NCBI GenBank assembly: GCA_977006965.1
Contig: OZ345364.1
Coordinates: forward strand, 2,850,812-2,914,811
Length of the DNA stretch: 64,000 nucleotides
Reading direction: 5' to 3'
Source: Phymatolithon calcareum
Lineage: Eukaryota; Rhodophyta; Florideophyceae; Hapalidiales
The translations under genes were made by a program, and so were the position numbers. This document shows positions 30,610 through 40,727 of this stretch, in pieces. The notes below the pieces were generated by a model. It ran no database searches and was not told the DNA's origin. It saw only the letters and a list, made by a program, of their open reading frames with translations. Each line of letters begins with the position of its first letter. Positions within the stretch are counted from its first letter, which is position 1.

Positions 30610-31863
30610 ATGTTGACACGTCGACATGGGTTGATCTTGAATGGGGGCTCGGTTGACCAGCATGAGGACGTACCCGCCTCCATGGCCGCCTATATGGAGA
30701 AAGTTTTGGCTCTCAAGGCCGTCAACGATACACACGTATCACTTGTTACAATCAACGATCTCCTAGCGGCACAGGATACGGATGAAGAATGTCGAGAGAT
30801 CCTCGAGAAGATTGGAAATGGCCATCCAACACAGTATGTTGAAAACCACCGCGGCCTGCTCGCTAGCAGAGCGCCACTTGACGGCGCTGTTCAAATATTT
30901 GTTCCCAAGGCCCGTTGCCAGAAAGTCCTCTACTTCGCGCACCATACCCCGGTCGCCGGACACCCGGGCATCACGCGGCAGTACTACATGATGCAACGCA
31001 CCTTCTACTGGCCCACTATGATGGCCGACATCCGCCATGCATCGCGGCTTTGCCATATGTGTTCCGTCGATCGTGCCCCCTTCGTACCCAAAAGTCGCCT
31101 CTCAAGCTCTTTCCGGCCAAGGAAGCCTTGGAGTTCGTGGCCATCGATATACTGGGCCCTCTCCAACGCATGACGGCTGGTTACCGCTTCATCTTAGATA
31201 TCACCGATAGGTTCAGCGAACTGAACAAGGTCGTACCGATGACCAACATACGCGCAATGACCGTTGCACGCGCTGTACTCGACGGCTGGGTGTTCTGCTA
31301 TGGCGCTCCGGGCCTCCTTCTGTCCGATAACGGTACTCAGCTCACCGCCAAGGTGTTCCAGCACTTATGTTCGAAACTCGGTGTTAATGTTCACCACCAC
31401 ATACCATCCGCAAGCAAATGGTCAGACAGAACGATTCTACCGCACATTGTTGGCCGGACTGCGGGCCTTTGTGGCTGAACATCCACGCCCGTGGCACGCA
31501 TACGCCGGCACCCTCGCGTATGCTTACAACATGCAGGTCCACAGCACCACCGGCCTTCCGCCTTTTGCGTTGCTTCTCTCTCGCAACCTTCTTCCGCAAG
31601 ACCCGCCAGTTCACAAGGAGCTCACGCCCGGAAAAGCCCACGAGCGTTTCCGCGCTCAACTTACCAGATTGGTCTCGGCCGCCTCGGCGAACATTACACG
31701 AACCCAAGATCTCATGAAGCGGAATTGTGATGCTCGCGTCAAGCCGTCTCGACAGCCCCACGTCGGCGACCGCGTTTACTTGGAACACCAAGGGCCAACA
31801 GCCGACGATTCGATTGCTGTCCTCCGTCGCCATAAGCTGCAGCCCAAAACCGATGGTCCCTAG
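30610..31863 (+). pseudogene. Chromovirus integrase
   Basis: The HHCC zinc domain is clear: HHTPVAGHPGITRQYY and RLCHMCSVDR (30610-31173). In the next frame, EFVAIDILGPL and LLLSDNGTQLTAKVFQHL give the first two catalytic Asp residues, and NGQTERFYRTLLAGLRAFV (frame 31264-31863) gives the Glu. A basic C-terminal part with HVGDRVYLEHQGP follows. Integrase inserts the cDNA into the genome. Two frame changes and a TAG at 31861-31863 break it. Confidence 0.9.
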
Positions 31864-32099
31864 CGAGTCATCGGAGAACCGTCCCACACCATCACGAACG
31901 ACATAGATGGCCTTAACGAGACCGTTTCCCGTGACCGGGTAACGCCGGCGCCTCCAGACCCCCGTGACACCACTATCGTGCTAATCCGCCTCCGCCGACA
32001 ATCATGCGACGCTCGCCTCGCCGCCGCATGCGAAAGGCCTCCGAGGCCGCCAAACCCCCCCGGCCCGAAACGGCCACTGGCCCTGACGATGAACGCCAC

Positions 32100-32342
32100 C
32101 GCGCGCTGCGCACTCCATCGGCACCTGCGACCCCGCGGGAGTACGTCCTGGATCACATTTTCGACTATTCCCAAGAGCACCTGACTTTCCGCGTCCGTTT
32201 GTACGGGTATCCACCGGAGGACGGCACTTGGGAGCCTCTTCGATGCTTGCCATATAACCTTGTTGCGTCGTATTTTCGCAGAGAAAAGCGCCAGATCCCC
32301 CGCGGCATGCGTCAGCTGTGCGCTTTGTCGGCCGGCCCATAG
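32100..32342 (+). pseudogene. Chromodomain at integrase C-terminus
   Basis: The frame 32004-32342 contains REYVLDHIFDYSQEHLTFRV then LYGYPPEDGTWEPL and LVASYFRRE. This is the chromodomain pattern: a YxVxxI start, a strand, a GYP-x3-TWEP core and a C-terminal helix. Chromoviruses use it to target insertion to marked chromatin. It is one or more frames away from integrase, so it is no longer fused. Confidence 0.85.
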
Positions 32343-32631
32343 GCACAAGCGATATCAGAATGATCTCAATTGTCCTTTGTGACCTTTCCGGACACAGTGG
32401 CCTACGGCACACTCTTAGGATCAACGTTCCTCCTGTGGAGCAGGGGTGTTAGCTCAAGCAAAGGTCCCCGAGATTATGTAGCCCAAGGAGCTCGTCCTTC
32501 GGTTCGCGCAATCTTATGGCCCCTCCAGTCCGGCCAAAAGGACCGCCTTTGCTCCCCGCGCCAAATAGATTCGTGCCCGACGTACTCTTAGCTGGTACTA
32601 CCTACCGCGGATTACCACATGCGGATATCAA

Positions 32632-33331
32632 CTACTCTTTTTCGATCAACTTACAACGAAAGCATACACTGTAAGACCTTTTTTTGGCATTCATGTTTCG
32701 GTCAAGCTTGCAGTCTAGCTCCGCCATTAATTTTTCGGTGTTTACATCTGCAAAGCACGTGGATCCAATATGGGCGTCTAATGCAGTACTACGTGACCTA
32801 AATATGGGCACGTATCCCCCTATTACTGTACACTTCGTACCCGTTATCGCGCGAGACACTTTACGCAATTCGCCTCTTCGCGCGAGCCCGCCCTTGGCGA
32901 TCGCGTCCATCGCACCGCACTCGCAAAAGCGAATACAATTTTCGGGCCCTGCTGGCTCGCGCAGGCCTGAGCGAAATTGGACTCTTGGGCCACTCTGACC
33001 ACTACCTGCCAGTGCGCGGAGGGAACGGAATAGATTTTTGTCGCTGCAATTACAAGGTGTGTCGGCAAAAGGTAACAGAAACGCCTTCATGGAGGTACAC
33101 GCGGAAGTATGGGCAAGGGACAACTACCAATGAAAAGAGCTGCTAGCCGGTTCTCCTTCGGTACTGAACACCTCCCACCGAGATCCGTCGCTCCACGCCG
33201 CTCGCGATGGCGCGAAAAGGACAGGAGACGAGTGTCCGGAATCGCACACGAGGACCACCTTCCCAACACACGCTCGGTACATCGCGTGCGCTGCTTCAAG
33301 GGCCACTTCTGTCCTACTACTACCGGTAATC
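32632..33331 (-). pseudogene. Antisense cysteine-containing frame in chromovirus
   Basis: On the minus strand one frame runs from about 33331 to 32632 with only a single TAG (near 33124). It reads VALEAAHAMYRACVGKVVLV then CDSGHSSPVLFAP, and after the stop CTSMKAFLLPFADTPCNCSD, ENCIRFCECGAMDAI, IGSTCFADVNTEKLMAEL and CFRCKLIEKE. It is Cys-rich and protein-like, but I know no family. It lies directly downstream of the other antisense frames, so it may be part of the same gene or an unrelated captured fragment. Confidence 0.4.
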
Positions 33332-33475
33332 TAAAAACTGGCGATAACATTGCTTTATCTTTGGCTTGTGAGCCTCTACGTTATGTTCAATGTCCCACAC
33401 CACCCCGGGCAGCGAGGATGCTACGACGCGACCCCCGCGTCCACGTGCACTACTGCTGGCCCCTGGTCTTGGAAA

Positions 33476-34093
33476 TCATCGCCGAACCACGCGTTGCGAC
33501 GCGAAGAAGCACAGATACAAGATCCACTCGGCCGCCGCGCGGGCTCCCGTTGTCGATTTGATACACCGCTGGCGCTCCTCCTCGATCTCCTCGACGTACC
33601 TGTCAATAAAATTCGTACGCGTGCGATCGTCCATCATGACCAACTCTCCGGCCTCTAGCGCGCCTTTCCCTATTCGCTCCAGCATAGGGGACGCGGCCGG
33701 ATCTATAAGGACTTCTGCAACCCGCCCCTGCAGAGTGGACGCTTCGGTGAAGGACATCGGCTCAGTGCAGTACAGCGGGCGGCTCTCATCCTCGCCATCG
33801 CTGGCCTCAACGACCGCGGTCTCAAGGGCCGCTCGCCATACGCGCAATGCATCGTCAACCGCCGACGCCGACGGAAGTCCTAGGACTTTGCACTCCTGTT
33901 TGACCCCTTGGATGTCCGTCCCGGTCTCAAGGTCGAAGAACGATACAGGCCCCCTCGCCGCTGCTGGAGCCTTAGGCAGGTACTCTATTTCTTCCGGCTC
34001 TTCTACCACTGGCACGACCTCCCCGAAAGCCTCAGTGGCCCTTGCCCCACTTTCAACACCCGAGACCCCCCTGCTTGCGCCAGAGCCCACTTT
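33476..34093 (-). pseudogene. Antisense gene in chromovirus, second part
   Basis: An open minus-strand frame of about 205 codons begins KVGSGASRGVSGVESG and continues with an acidic linker (EVVPVVEEPEEIEYLPK) and helical parts (DDALRVWRAALETAVVEASD, IDRYVEEIEEERQRC). It can be joined to the first part at 34161 by a 67-nt intron (34160-34094) with donor CAG|GTAAGG and an acceptor ending CTACTCGAAG, which keeps phase 0. Without splicing it is a frame change. Function unknown; the C-terminal third looks like a coiled coil. Confidence 0.45.
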
Positions 34094-34118
34094 CTTCGAG
34101 TAGTGGGCTGCAGCGCGT

Positions 34119-35165
34119 CTAGTGTGATCTCTCTCCAGCCACCAGGCATCCGCCCCTTACCTGTTGTACGCCATCAGTACGCGGAAAGATCAGCACGGAG
34201 CCGGTCGCCCCGGGCGTCAACACCCTCCGCACCAAGCACGGCTCGCGGTGCGAGAAGCCACAAATGACCTTGTCGAATGGCACAAAGTCGCCAGACGCGA
34301 AAACCGGCGCGCCCACGTCGTTTCGTTTCGGATGACGGGTTTCTGCGGGGTCTACAAGAGACCAGCGCACATCTCGCACGGCGTCAAGCAGACCTTCGAC
34401 CTTCCGACCCTTGACGCTATCTCCGCCGCATAAGACCGTGCCCCCAATGGCCGCCATATCTTCTATCAAAGCTGGTGGAAGGCACCACAGACGGCTCAAA
34501 CGCCCGCGCTTCGCCGCGGCGAGCAACTCCAGGGACACCGCAAAGGCCCACAGGACGAAGAATGCCGCCCACAGAGCATGGATCACGGCACCGCGATCCC
34601 TGGATGTCTCTGTTAGACGGTACGGCGCCTCGGCCATCCAAAGGCCACGCACCAAGCACAGCAACGGCGACGCTGGGCAGAAGCCGTGCGGAACTGCAAA
34701 CTCTGCCCGTCCCTCGGGCACTGTCACATACTGGCCCCTTACGACAGCCTCTGACGTCAAGACGTCGCCTTCGGCGTGTGCACTGTCGAGGAGCGCACCA
34801 TGCTCGCGCTTCCATCGGCGGAAAATTGGCCGCATACGCCCGGGGAGAAACTCCGGTACATCTGGCGGAACGCCTAGTCCCTCAAAGACACGGCCATCAA
34901 ATTGAGAGAGGGATAAGCACCGTGAGGCGTTGCAAGTGTTCTGGAAGAAGGTAAGCACCTATTGCCGTTCTGCCGCAGTCCCGGCACTGGCCACATCGGC
35001 CTCCACCCACAGCGGAAGTTCAGATAGTTTTCTTAATTGCGAGACCCGCGCGGCCAACTTATGTTCCCACTGCCACCCACGCGGGGCCCTGACCCGCGTG
35101 CCGATCTTCGCGTATTCAAGGACCATGTTAGCGGACACCCGGACACGCTTTCTTGTGAGGCCCAT
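34119..35165 (-). pseudogene. Antisense gene in chromovirus 3' region, first part (family with 40728 copy)
   Basis: From an ATG at 35165 (MGLTRKRVRVSANMVLEYAK) the minus strand stays open to 34119 except for one TAG at 34959-34961, 349 codons. The central part (VLTSEAVVRGQYVTVPEG, FCPASPLLCLVRGLW, TETSRDRGAVIHALWAAF, RLWCLPPALIEDM, GDFVPFDKVICG) aligns block by block with the plus-strand gene at 40728-41460. The ATG lies 126 bp inside the 3' LTR, so transcription would run opposite to the element, possibly from the LTR. No known domain is evident; WCLPPALIEDM and GAVIHALW are the family signatures. Conservation in two separate loci argues for a real gene rather than a chance frame. Confidence 0.6.
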
Positions 35166-35276
35166 ATGACTAGGGGCACGTCGATGCCGAACCGCCAAGC
35201 CACCGAACAAGCCTCCATCATTGTGGCCTATTGTTTCTTCGGTGTTGTTGCTTTGGCCTGCGGGGCCTCCTCGTCT

Positions 35277-35290
35277 GGAGGAGCGGGCGG
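35277..35290 (+). promoter_or_regulatory. Polypurine tract
   Basis: GGAGGAGCGGGCGG directly precedes the 3' LTR, the expected primer site for plus-strand cDNA, with two pyrimidine interruptions. Confidence 0.55.
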
Positions 35291-35718
35291 TGTAGTATAG
35301 CGTAGCCTTGGCTTTTGGGCTCCCACACGCGTATTACACGCGTGTGGACAGCGGCTGACTGTAGCGTTGCATGTGTAGTACTGGTATGATAGAACTGTTA
35401 GACATGTGTAGTTGTCTTACAGCGCTCATCTTTTCGCTTGACGCTGTAAGGAGTCGCCGGGTACATACGCCCATCGGCCGCCGTCGGACGATAAACAACA
35501 ACTTTTTCCGGATCTAGCTTGGCTTCGCATAGAAGCACTACCACGAATCCTGTCGATCCAACGCGCCCGGCCCGTTTATGGCCTTGCTCACACTACGAGC
35601 TGGGCACTTCCAAGCGAGGAAGCGCTACCTCTTACTGATCGCCCGTGGCACTTGTCGGTGCTTCGTCGCTCAGGCACGACTCTCGGGATGTGCCATTTCT
35701 TGATCTACGTCGGTCTAG
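35291..35718 (+). repeat. 3' LTR, left part
   Basis: Begins TGTAGTATAGCG and matches the 5' LTR up to CGGTCTAG at 35718, where a transposon interrupts it. Confidence 0.92.
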
Positions 35719-37675
35719 TGTCTAGTTCGCTGAAAGTTTCCCGCAATTGAGTACCACTTTTCCTTCAATTGAGGGTATGTGATTCATATAATATTTTGCA
35801 AACGAAAGCTCGCCAATATCAGGCTCTTCGACAACGCTAAACTTCTGGATAGCAACGACGAGCTTCGTGAAACAGTCCCAACCAAATGAAAGCGACAGCT
35901 GCATGCTTCCTCACCATAACGCTTGCTACATGATGAGCATATGGCAGTCGTTTTCCTCACTTTGTAAACTTTGTGGTTGATTTGCGCCGGAAAAAGCAGT
36001 CGCCATGGCATTCGAATTCATCCTTTTCTGCCCGGTGGGAATGGAGTGGGTTCGATCACCGCTCTCTAATGTAAATGTACGATATGAATTGACTGAATGT
36101 TGACGAGTAGTACTGGAGTTAAATGCGGTATCCGGGAATTGCTGGATCAGTTCTTCATGTTATCTTTCATCACGCGCTGCTGACACACTCGATGATTTCC
36201 AGAGATAAGAAATGAGTTATCAACCAAGAAAGTTGCGAGAGCGAATGTGTTCACACGAAGCGACCATTGAAGCAGTTGGTTCGTCGTTCGACGCCGAAAT
36301 ATTCTCGGCGGTCTGAGCACTTATAAAAAATATTGAGCTAAAACGCTTTCCCTAGTGAAAGACTGCTTCTAAGCCTACCCTAGCTTTTGAGGAGATAGAA
36401 CGCTCTCCAATCTCATGCGTACACCACATTTGCTGGTTTGCAAGCAGAAGGAGCTTCCTCGATGCACTGACCGGGCAACGATGGATGTATGGGTAGATGA
36501 CAAGCTGTCAGATACTATGGAAAGGCTGAATGATGATATCATCACTTGCGAAGCATTTTGGATTCCAAGCTACTTTGGGATCCTTGGGAACGAAAAAACG
36601 GAAGACCTTGCACGAAAAGTAATTACGGAGTGAAGTCTGGTGACGCATCAAAATATATCCTTAACCATAGTATCTTCGCAGTCGATTGTTAATCGGCACC
36701 AGTGGACAAAGCCTCGGAGTATGCAATTGTTACCCCCAGAGCGCAATTTACGCCAGAGGCGCCCTGAAACTACTCTCAATCAACTTGCTGAACTATGGTA
36801 CTCGCTGGTTACAGTTTTTCAAGATGTTGAATACGGTTCTATTTGCAAGAACTGCTCTGTTGGAACCAGTGAAACCGTGGATCATCTGCTCCTACTCTGT
36901 AGTGGACAGAATGTATCAATGCGCCAGACTACTGGTAGAGTTTTCACAAGACGGTACAGGAATATGCAATGAGAAACAGGTCGAAGTAATCAAGTTCGTG
37001 AGAAATGAGGGGGTGTTTGAAACTGCATTGCAGCTTGGTTGGTCTATTGGTTAACGTTTCGTTGCTAATGGAGCTGGAAAATTGGCTTGTTCTGATGACG
37101 AATGGCGAAGATTAGTACTGTAAGCAGGACTTGGCAATGGGACGCTTTTCCAGTGTGAGCTCGACGCAAAATGCCGACCGGGTTGAAGCAAAATCATCAG
37201 GATTTTATGACTTGAGGCTAACAAACTGGAAGGTGGCAATCTTAATCTTCTTCACTCGGTGCTGAATTAAGAGCCATTTTACGCGTAGTGACTTGCCAGC
37301 AAGACCACTGATTTTCTCTTCAACTACATTCTGAGCCATACCAATCACATATATTGACTTGGAAATGACTTCCTATAGTCTACAACATTCTTTTCGACTC
37401 AGTGCCTTCGTTTCCTTAACATGTTTAGCTGCATCGACCCGTAGACGGGAGTATTTTTCTTGGGGCACAGCAGGTCTGATTGTCAAGATTAGACAGCATA
37501 TTTTGGTTCCTAGATCAGCACGATGTGATTATCAGGAAGTAGATGCGCTACTACCCGTACAGAAGACAAGACCGGCCTTACGATTCTGGCCTGAACGATC
37601 TGTTGCTCCTTCGTTTTATAGATTTTATGGAGCTTTTAAATCGCCTCTCAATTGTGGTGGTTAGTAAACTAGACA
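35719..37675. mobile_element. 1,957-bp transposon with TGTCTAGTT inverted ends, CTAG duplication
   Basis: The insertion is exact: CTAG at 35715-35718 and 37676-37679 frames it, and the 5' LTR has a single CTAG there. Its ends are TGTCTAGTT and AACTAGACA (9-bp perfect), with CAATTGAG a short way inside both ends. The same TGTCTA plus CAATTGAG layout and CTAG duplication occur in the piggyBac-like element at 16770-19213, so they are probably one superfamily. No transposase can be read; the interior holds a LINE fragment. It is likely non-autonomous. Confidence 0.75.
36415..36972 (+). pseudogene. LINE RNase H / C-terminal fragment inside the transposon
   Basis: One frame with a single internal TGA (36631-36633) reads WIPSYFGILGNEKTEDLA, the HxGIxGNExADxLA end of a LINE RNase H with Tyr in place of His, and then CKNCSVGTSETVDHLLLLC, the C-x2-C ... 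H ... C motif that follows RNase H in such LINEs. RNase H would remove the RNA template. It is a nested or captured fragment; the endonuclease and RT are absent. Confidence 0.65.
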
Positions 37676-37804
37676 CTAGCACTTCGGCCCAGCTCGTGGC
37701 CAACCCCAACATATAGTCAAACCAATGCTCTTCCAACTCCCGCGCCTTGGGGCTGCAATCCTATCGCGCCGTATAACGGCCTACCAAGGGCCCGTTATTC
37801 TACA
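37676..37804 (+). repeat. 3' LTR, right part
   Basis: Starts with the duplicated CTAG, continues CACTTCGGCCC as in the 5' LTR and ends GTTATTCTACA at 37804, followed by the target duplication CATAT. Confidence 0.92.
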
Positions 37805-38419
37805 CATATTACTGCTGCTTTTAGTCCTCGAAAATACTTTGGGATTAAGCAATGAAGTCTCCTAAGAGGACATGGGGATAAAGAATAGCGGCGAACGAGT
37901 ACATGCATGTGTACCCTTTATGCAGAATAATCGATCCATAAATGTGACTCTGTGCCATTCGCGAAGCATGCTGTGAGGCATTCATGTGTTGAGAAATACC
38001 TTCGAAAACAGAAATTCCAACACCGAAGTATCCATAAAGGTCTTCTTGCATTGGAAGCACTGAGCTTCCAATCGCTGTTCTTCCCTACTTCTGTTCAAGG
38101 AACATACCGATTGCCATTTTTTGTTGCACTTTGTGTACTCTGACGTCCCCACTTCAAGGAGAAAATCGACGTTCTGAATTTAGGATGGCGCGCATAAAAT
38201 AAAACAAAAAGCTAAAAAAGATTTTCGTCCGTGAAGTCCACCTCGTCTGCATTCAGCTTCATTACAACGCCCTTGAAACTAACGCGGGAAGTTTTCGTGA
38301 AACATAACTTTCGGGTTAAGATGGGAAAGATTTGTCTCAATGAAATCCATAACGAGGACGTGAGGCATTCTTTTATGCTTCAGCACGGAATATGGTTACT
38401 GAGCAATATGCAGGCGGCT
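37805..38419. other. Flank of the chromovirus, no clear gene
   Basis: A minus-strand frame 38060-37845 (71 codons) has no recognisable motif. By position it could be the N-terminal side of the MULE gene cut by the chromovirus, because the two flanks were contiguous before insertion, but the residues do not prove this. Confidence 0.3.
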
Positions 38420-39130
38420 GTAGTGTATGAATGTAGTTCATAAGCAAGGAGACCTATGTGCAAGCAACAGTGTAGGCTAACGGTACGTACATAACAGTCG
38501 ACAGTGGTGTGTGAATGTAGTACGGCAGTAGCAGACGGATATGCTGTCGGTAGTGCGTTCGCAAAGAGCAGGCAGCAGTCATGTACGAATGTATTGCAGC
38601 AGCAGCAGATTGTGTAATCAGCAGTTTATACGTTCTTTGCATGAAGGTAGTGCACCAGGAAGAAGACTGAGGCGTAGTCAGAAGTGTATATGCACGAAGC
38701 AGGCCACAGTCAGGTACGAATGTACTGGAGCAGCAGCAAGAACGGCTTACAATCAGCAATGTGCCCGCGCGAGAGAGGCGGCATAGGGCATACGGAAATT
38801 GTGTCTGATATCGCGCAGCACTAGGTGTGTAACCAGCAGTGAGTACTCACAAGGCATGCGGCAATAGTGTTTGAGTATAATGCAGAAGAAAGAAGACCGA
38901 CATGTAGTCAGCAGTGTGTACAGGCGCTAGAGGCGGCAGAGAGCAGTGGGTATTAGTGTATGAACGGAGTGCAGAAAGAGAAATTTCGCTGTGTGTGCAA
39001 TCAGCAGTGCGTAAGAACAAGGCAGGTGACAGAGGATGGCGTAAATCGAGTATGAATGTAGTGCATCAGCAAGGAAACGGTGTCCAGTTAACAGTTCGTG
39101 CGGGCAAGGCAGGCGGTAGCCACTTTTGTT
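38420..39130. repeat. Degenerate minisatellite, period roughly 75-150 bp
   Basis: Recognisable echoes of GTATGAATGTAGTGCAGCAG occur near 38423, 38508, 38582, 38714, 38872, 38957 and 39048, alternating with AATCAGCAGTGTGTACGCGC and AAGGCAGGCGGCAG-like segments. The units differ by many substitutions and length changes, so the array is old. Confidence 0.5.
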
Positions 39131-40640
39131 TGACGGACAGCTGCCTAATGACCGGGGCGCAATCTGCAGTGCGTATGTGCGCAGTTTGGATCGCTTGTCT
39201 GTGCGCGGGAAGCTGTCGGATTTATGAAACTAGGCTTCGTCGTCGTCGGGACTGTAATTTAGAATTTCAAAATATTTGATTTTTTTCTTCATGAAAATCT
39301 TAAAATAACATGTGTCATATCGTGACCTAGAAGCAATACGCACCGTTGGAAGCGATCGACAAGAGGTGGCCAGTTAAGCTTCGTTTTCGGCCGGGTGATG
39401 ATAAAAAATTATGACCGAAGAAGCATCCTATGTTACAGTTCACTCTTTTCAAAAATGAACAGAAAACAACCTTTGCCTGGTGCGCACAGGCAGCGCATAA
39501 AAGTTATACTATTGAAACTATGAATCAGGTGTGATATATTTATTTATATCAAAATTTTAATCGGCTCTTCAATTCTCAAGGTTATGCACTTGACCTGTTG
39601 TTCAAAAATAATCTAATTATATTGAAAGCGAAAGTACAGATCTATTCGTCGAAGACGGCAAGTAGTTTGACTCGACAAAATAGGATTTTTTAATTGTTAG
39701 GTCACTCGTCAAGTTCAGGCCCTTGACAGATTTTTAGGATAGCGACACGGGGGTGTAGGTGGCACTTGTTGTGCCGGTCCCGTTGGCACTGCGGTAGCGT
39801 GGCAGAGTGTTCGGAGAGTGCCCAGGGAACAGTTGTTAGCCTCGGAAGGGGTCGGAAGTCACGTACTGACGAAGGAGCCCCAGAGAGCAAAGTCTGCGTG
39901 GATGGTTGGAGGTAGCTCCGCACTCCTCGGGGTTCCGGCGCTCAACTCAGGGTGTGTAGGAACAGCGCTCGAGCGCAGATCTGTAGCTCGCTGCGCAGGA
40001 AGCGCCTTAGGAGCTCTGGAGGGCGCTAAGCTATCCCAGGAGGGGACTTGTGGTGGGCCCGATCGCCCTCCTGATGACTCTCCAAGGAAGCCCAGGCTGC
40101 CCCTTTACCCTATCCCCCCGTGACCTCGCCTATATGGCGCACGATAGCTGTCGACGGTAACGTGGCACGACTGTAATGCTAATCGTCTAATCCTACATTA
40201 ATAGTGATATGATTCTCAGTGCAGTCGAGGATCTCCCCTTGCAGTGCCCCTCAGGGCGTATCTGCGACACGTGTAGGCCCGTCGGCAGTTATCCCACGCG
40301 GCCCCCCACCACAAGCAGGAGCCAGGGGACCCAGGCGGACAAGGGGGATTTTCACAGCTTCCCAGCATGTTATCAAACTGCGAGAAGCACGAAGATGGCG
40401 AACCGAGGTGGCTGGTGCTCTGTGGCCGCGAAGTATCGCGTAGCCCTACCCCGGGCGGTGGCTGAGTCGCGTGAATGGCGTGTGCGGATCGGCAGGGGCC
40501 TAAGTGTCCGGGCCCCCAGGTGCTGGCGATAGGCAGGTAAGCTGTTAGAGCGCGCGGCCGGGCTTGGGGGCGTGCGCGGGTTGCAGTTTGGCGATGACTT
40601 TGAGAGGGACATTCCTTACGCCCGATCGAAGGGCGAGCTT
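39131..40640. other. Unassigned stretch, AT-rich then GC-rich
   Basis: Base composition changes sharply near 39700 from AT-rich to GC-rich. The GC-rich part has long open frames on both strands (for example 39818-40123), as expected of GC-rich DNA, but none is convincing. It may contain the terminal repeat of the element that carries the gene at 40728; I found no matching repeat near 43 kb. Confidence 0.3.
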
Positions 40641-40727
40641 AACTGTGCCAGAACGTTCTACTCTCGATCCTGCGACGAGAGATGGTGCTACAAACTGAAG
40701 CTCTTCGACGCGCGAGCCTAAGAAGGC

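Larger units (their letters stand above)
25549..37804 (+). mobile_element. Ty3/gypsy chromovirus, complete but decayed
   Basis: The element is bounded by LTRs that begin TGTAGTATA and end TATACTACA (TATTCTACA in the 3' copy), flanked by CATAT at 25544-25548 and at 37805-37809, a 5-bp target duplication. Order on the plus strand: 5' LTR, primer site, gag, protease, RT, RNase H, integrase, chromodomain, antisense gene block, purine tract, 3' LTR. Chromodomain plus this gene order defines a chromovirus. Multiple stops and frameshifts, a 3' LTR split by another transposon, and clear LTR divergence show it is old and inactive. Confidence 0.92.

Noticed and set aside
34500-34950. Plus-strand frames of about 160 codons in the chromovirus 3' region
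   Set aside because: They are shadows of the minus-strand family gene, which has a homologue; these do not.
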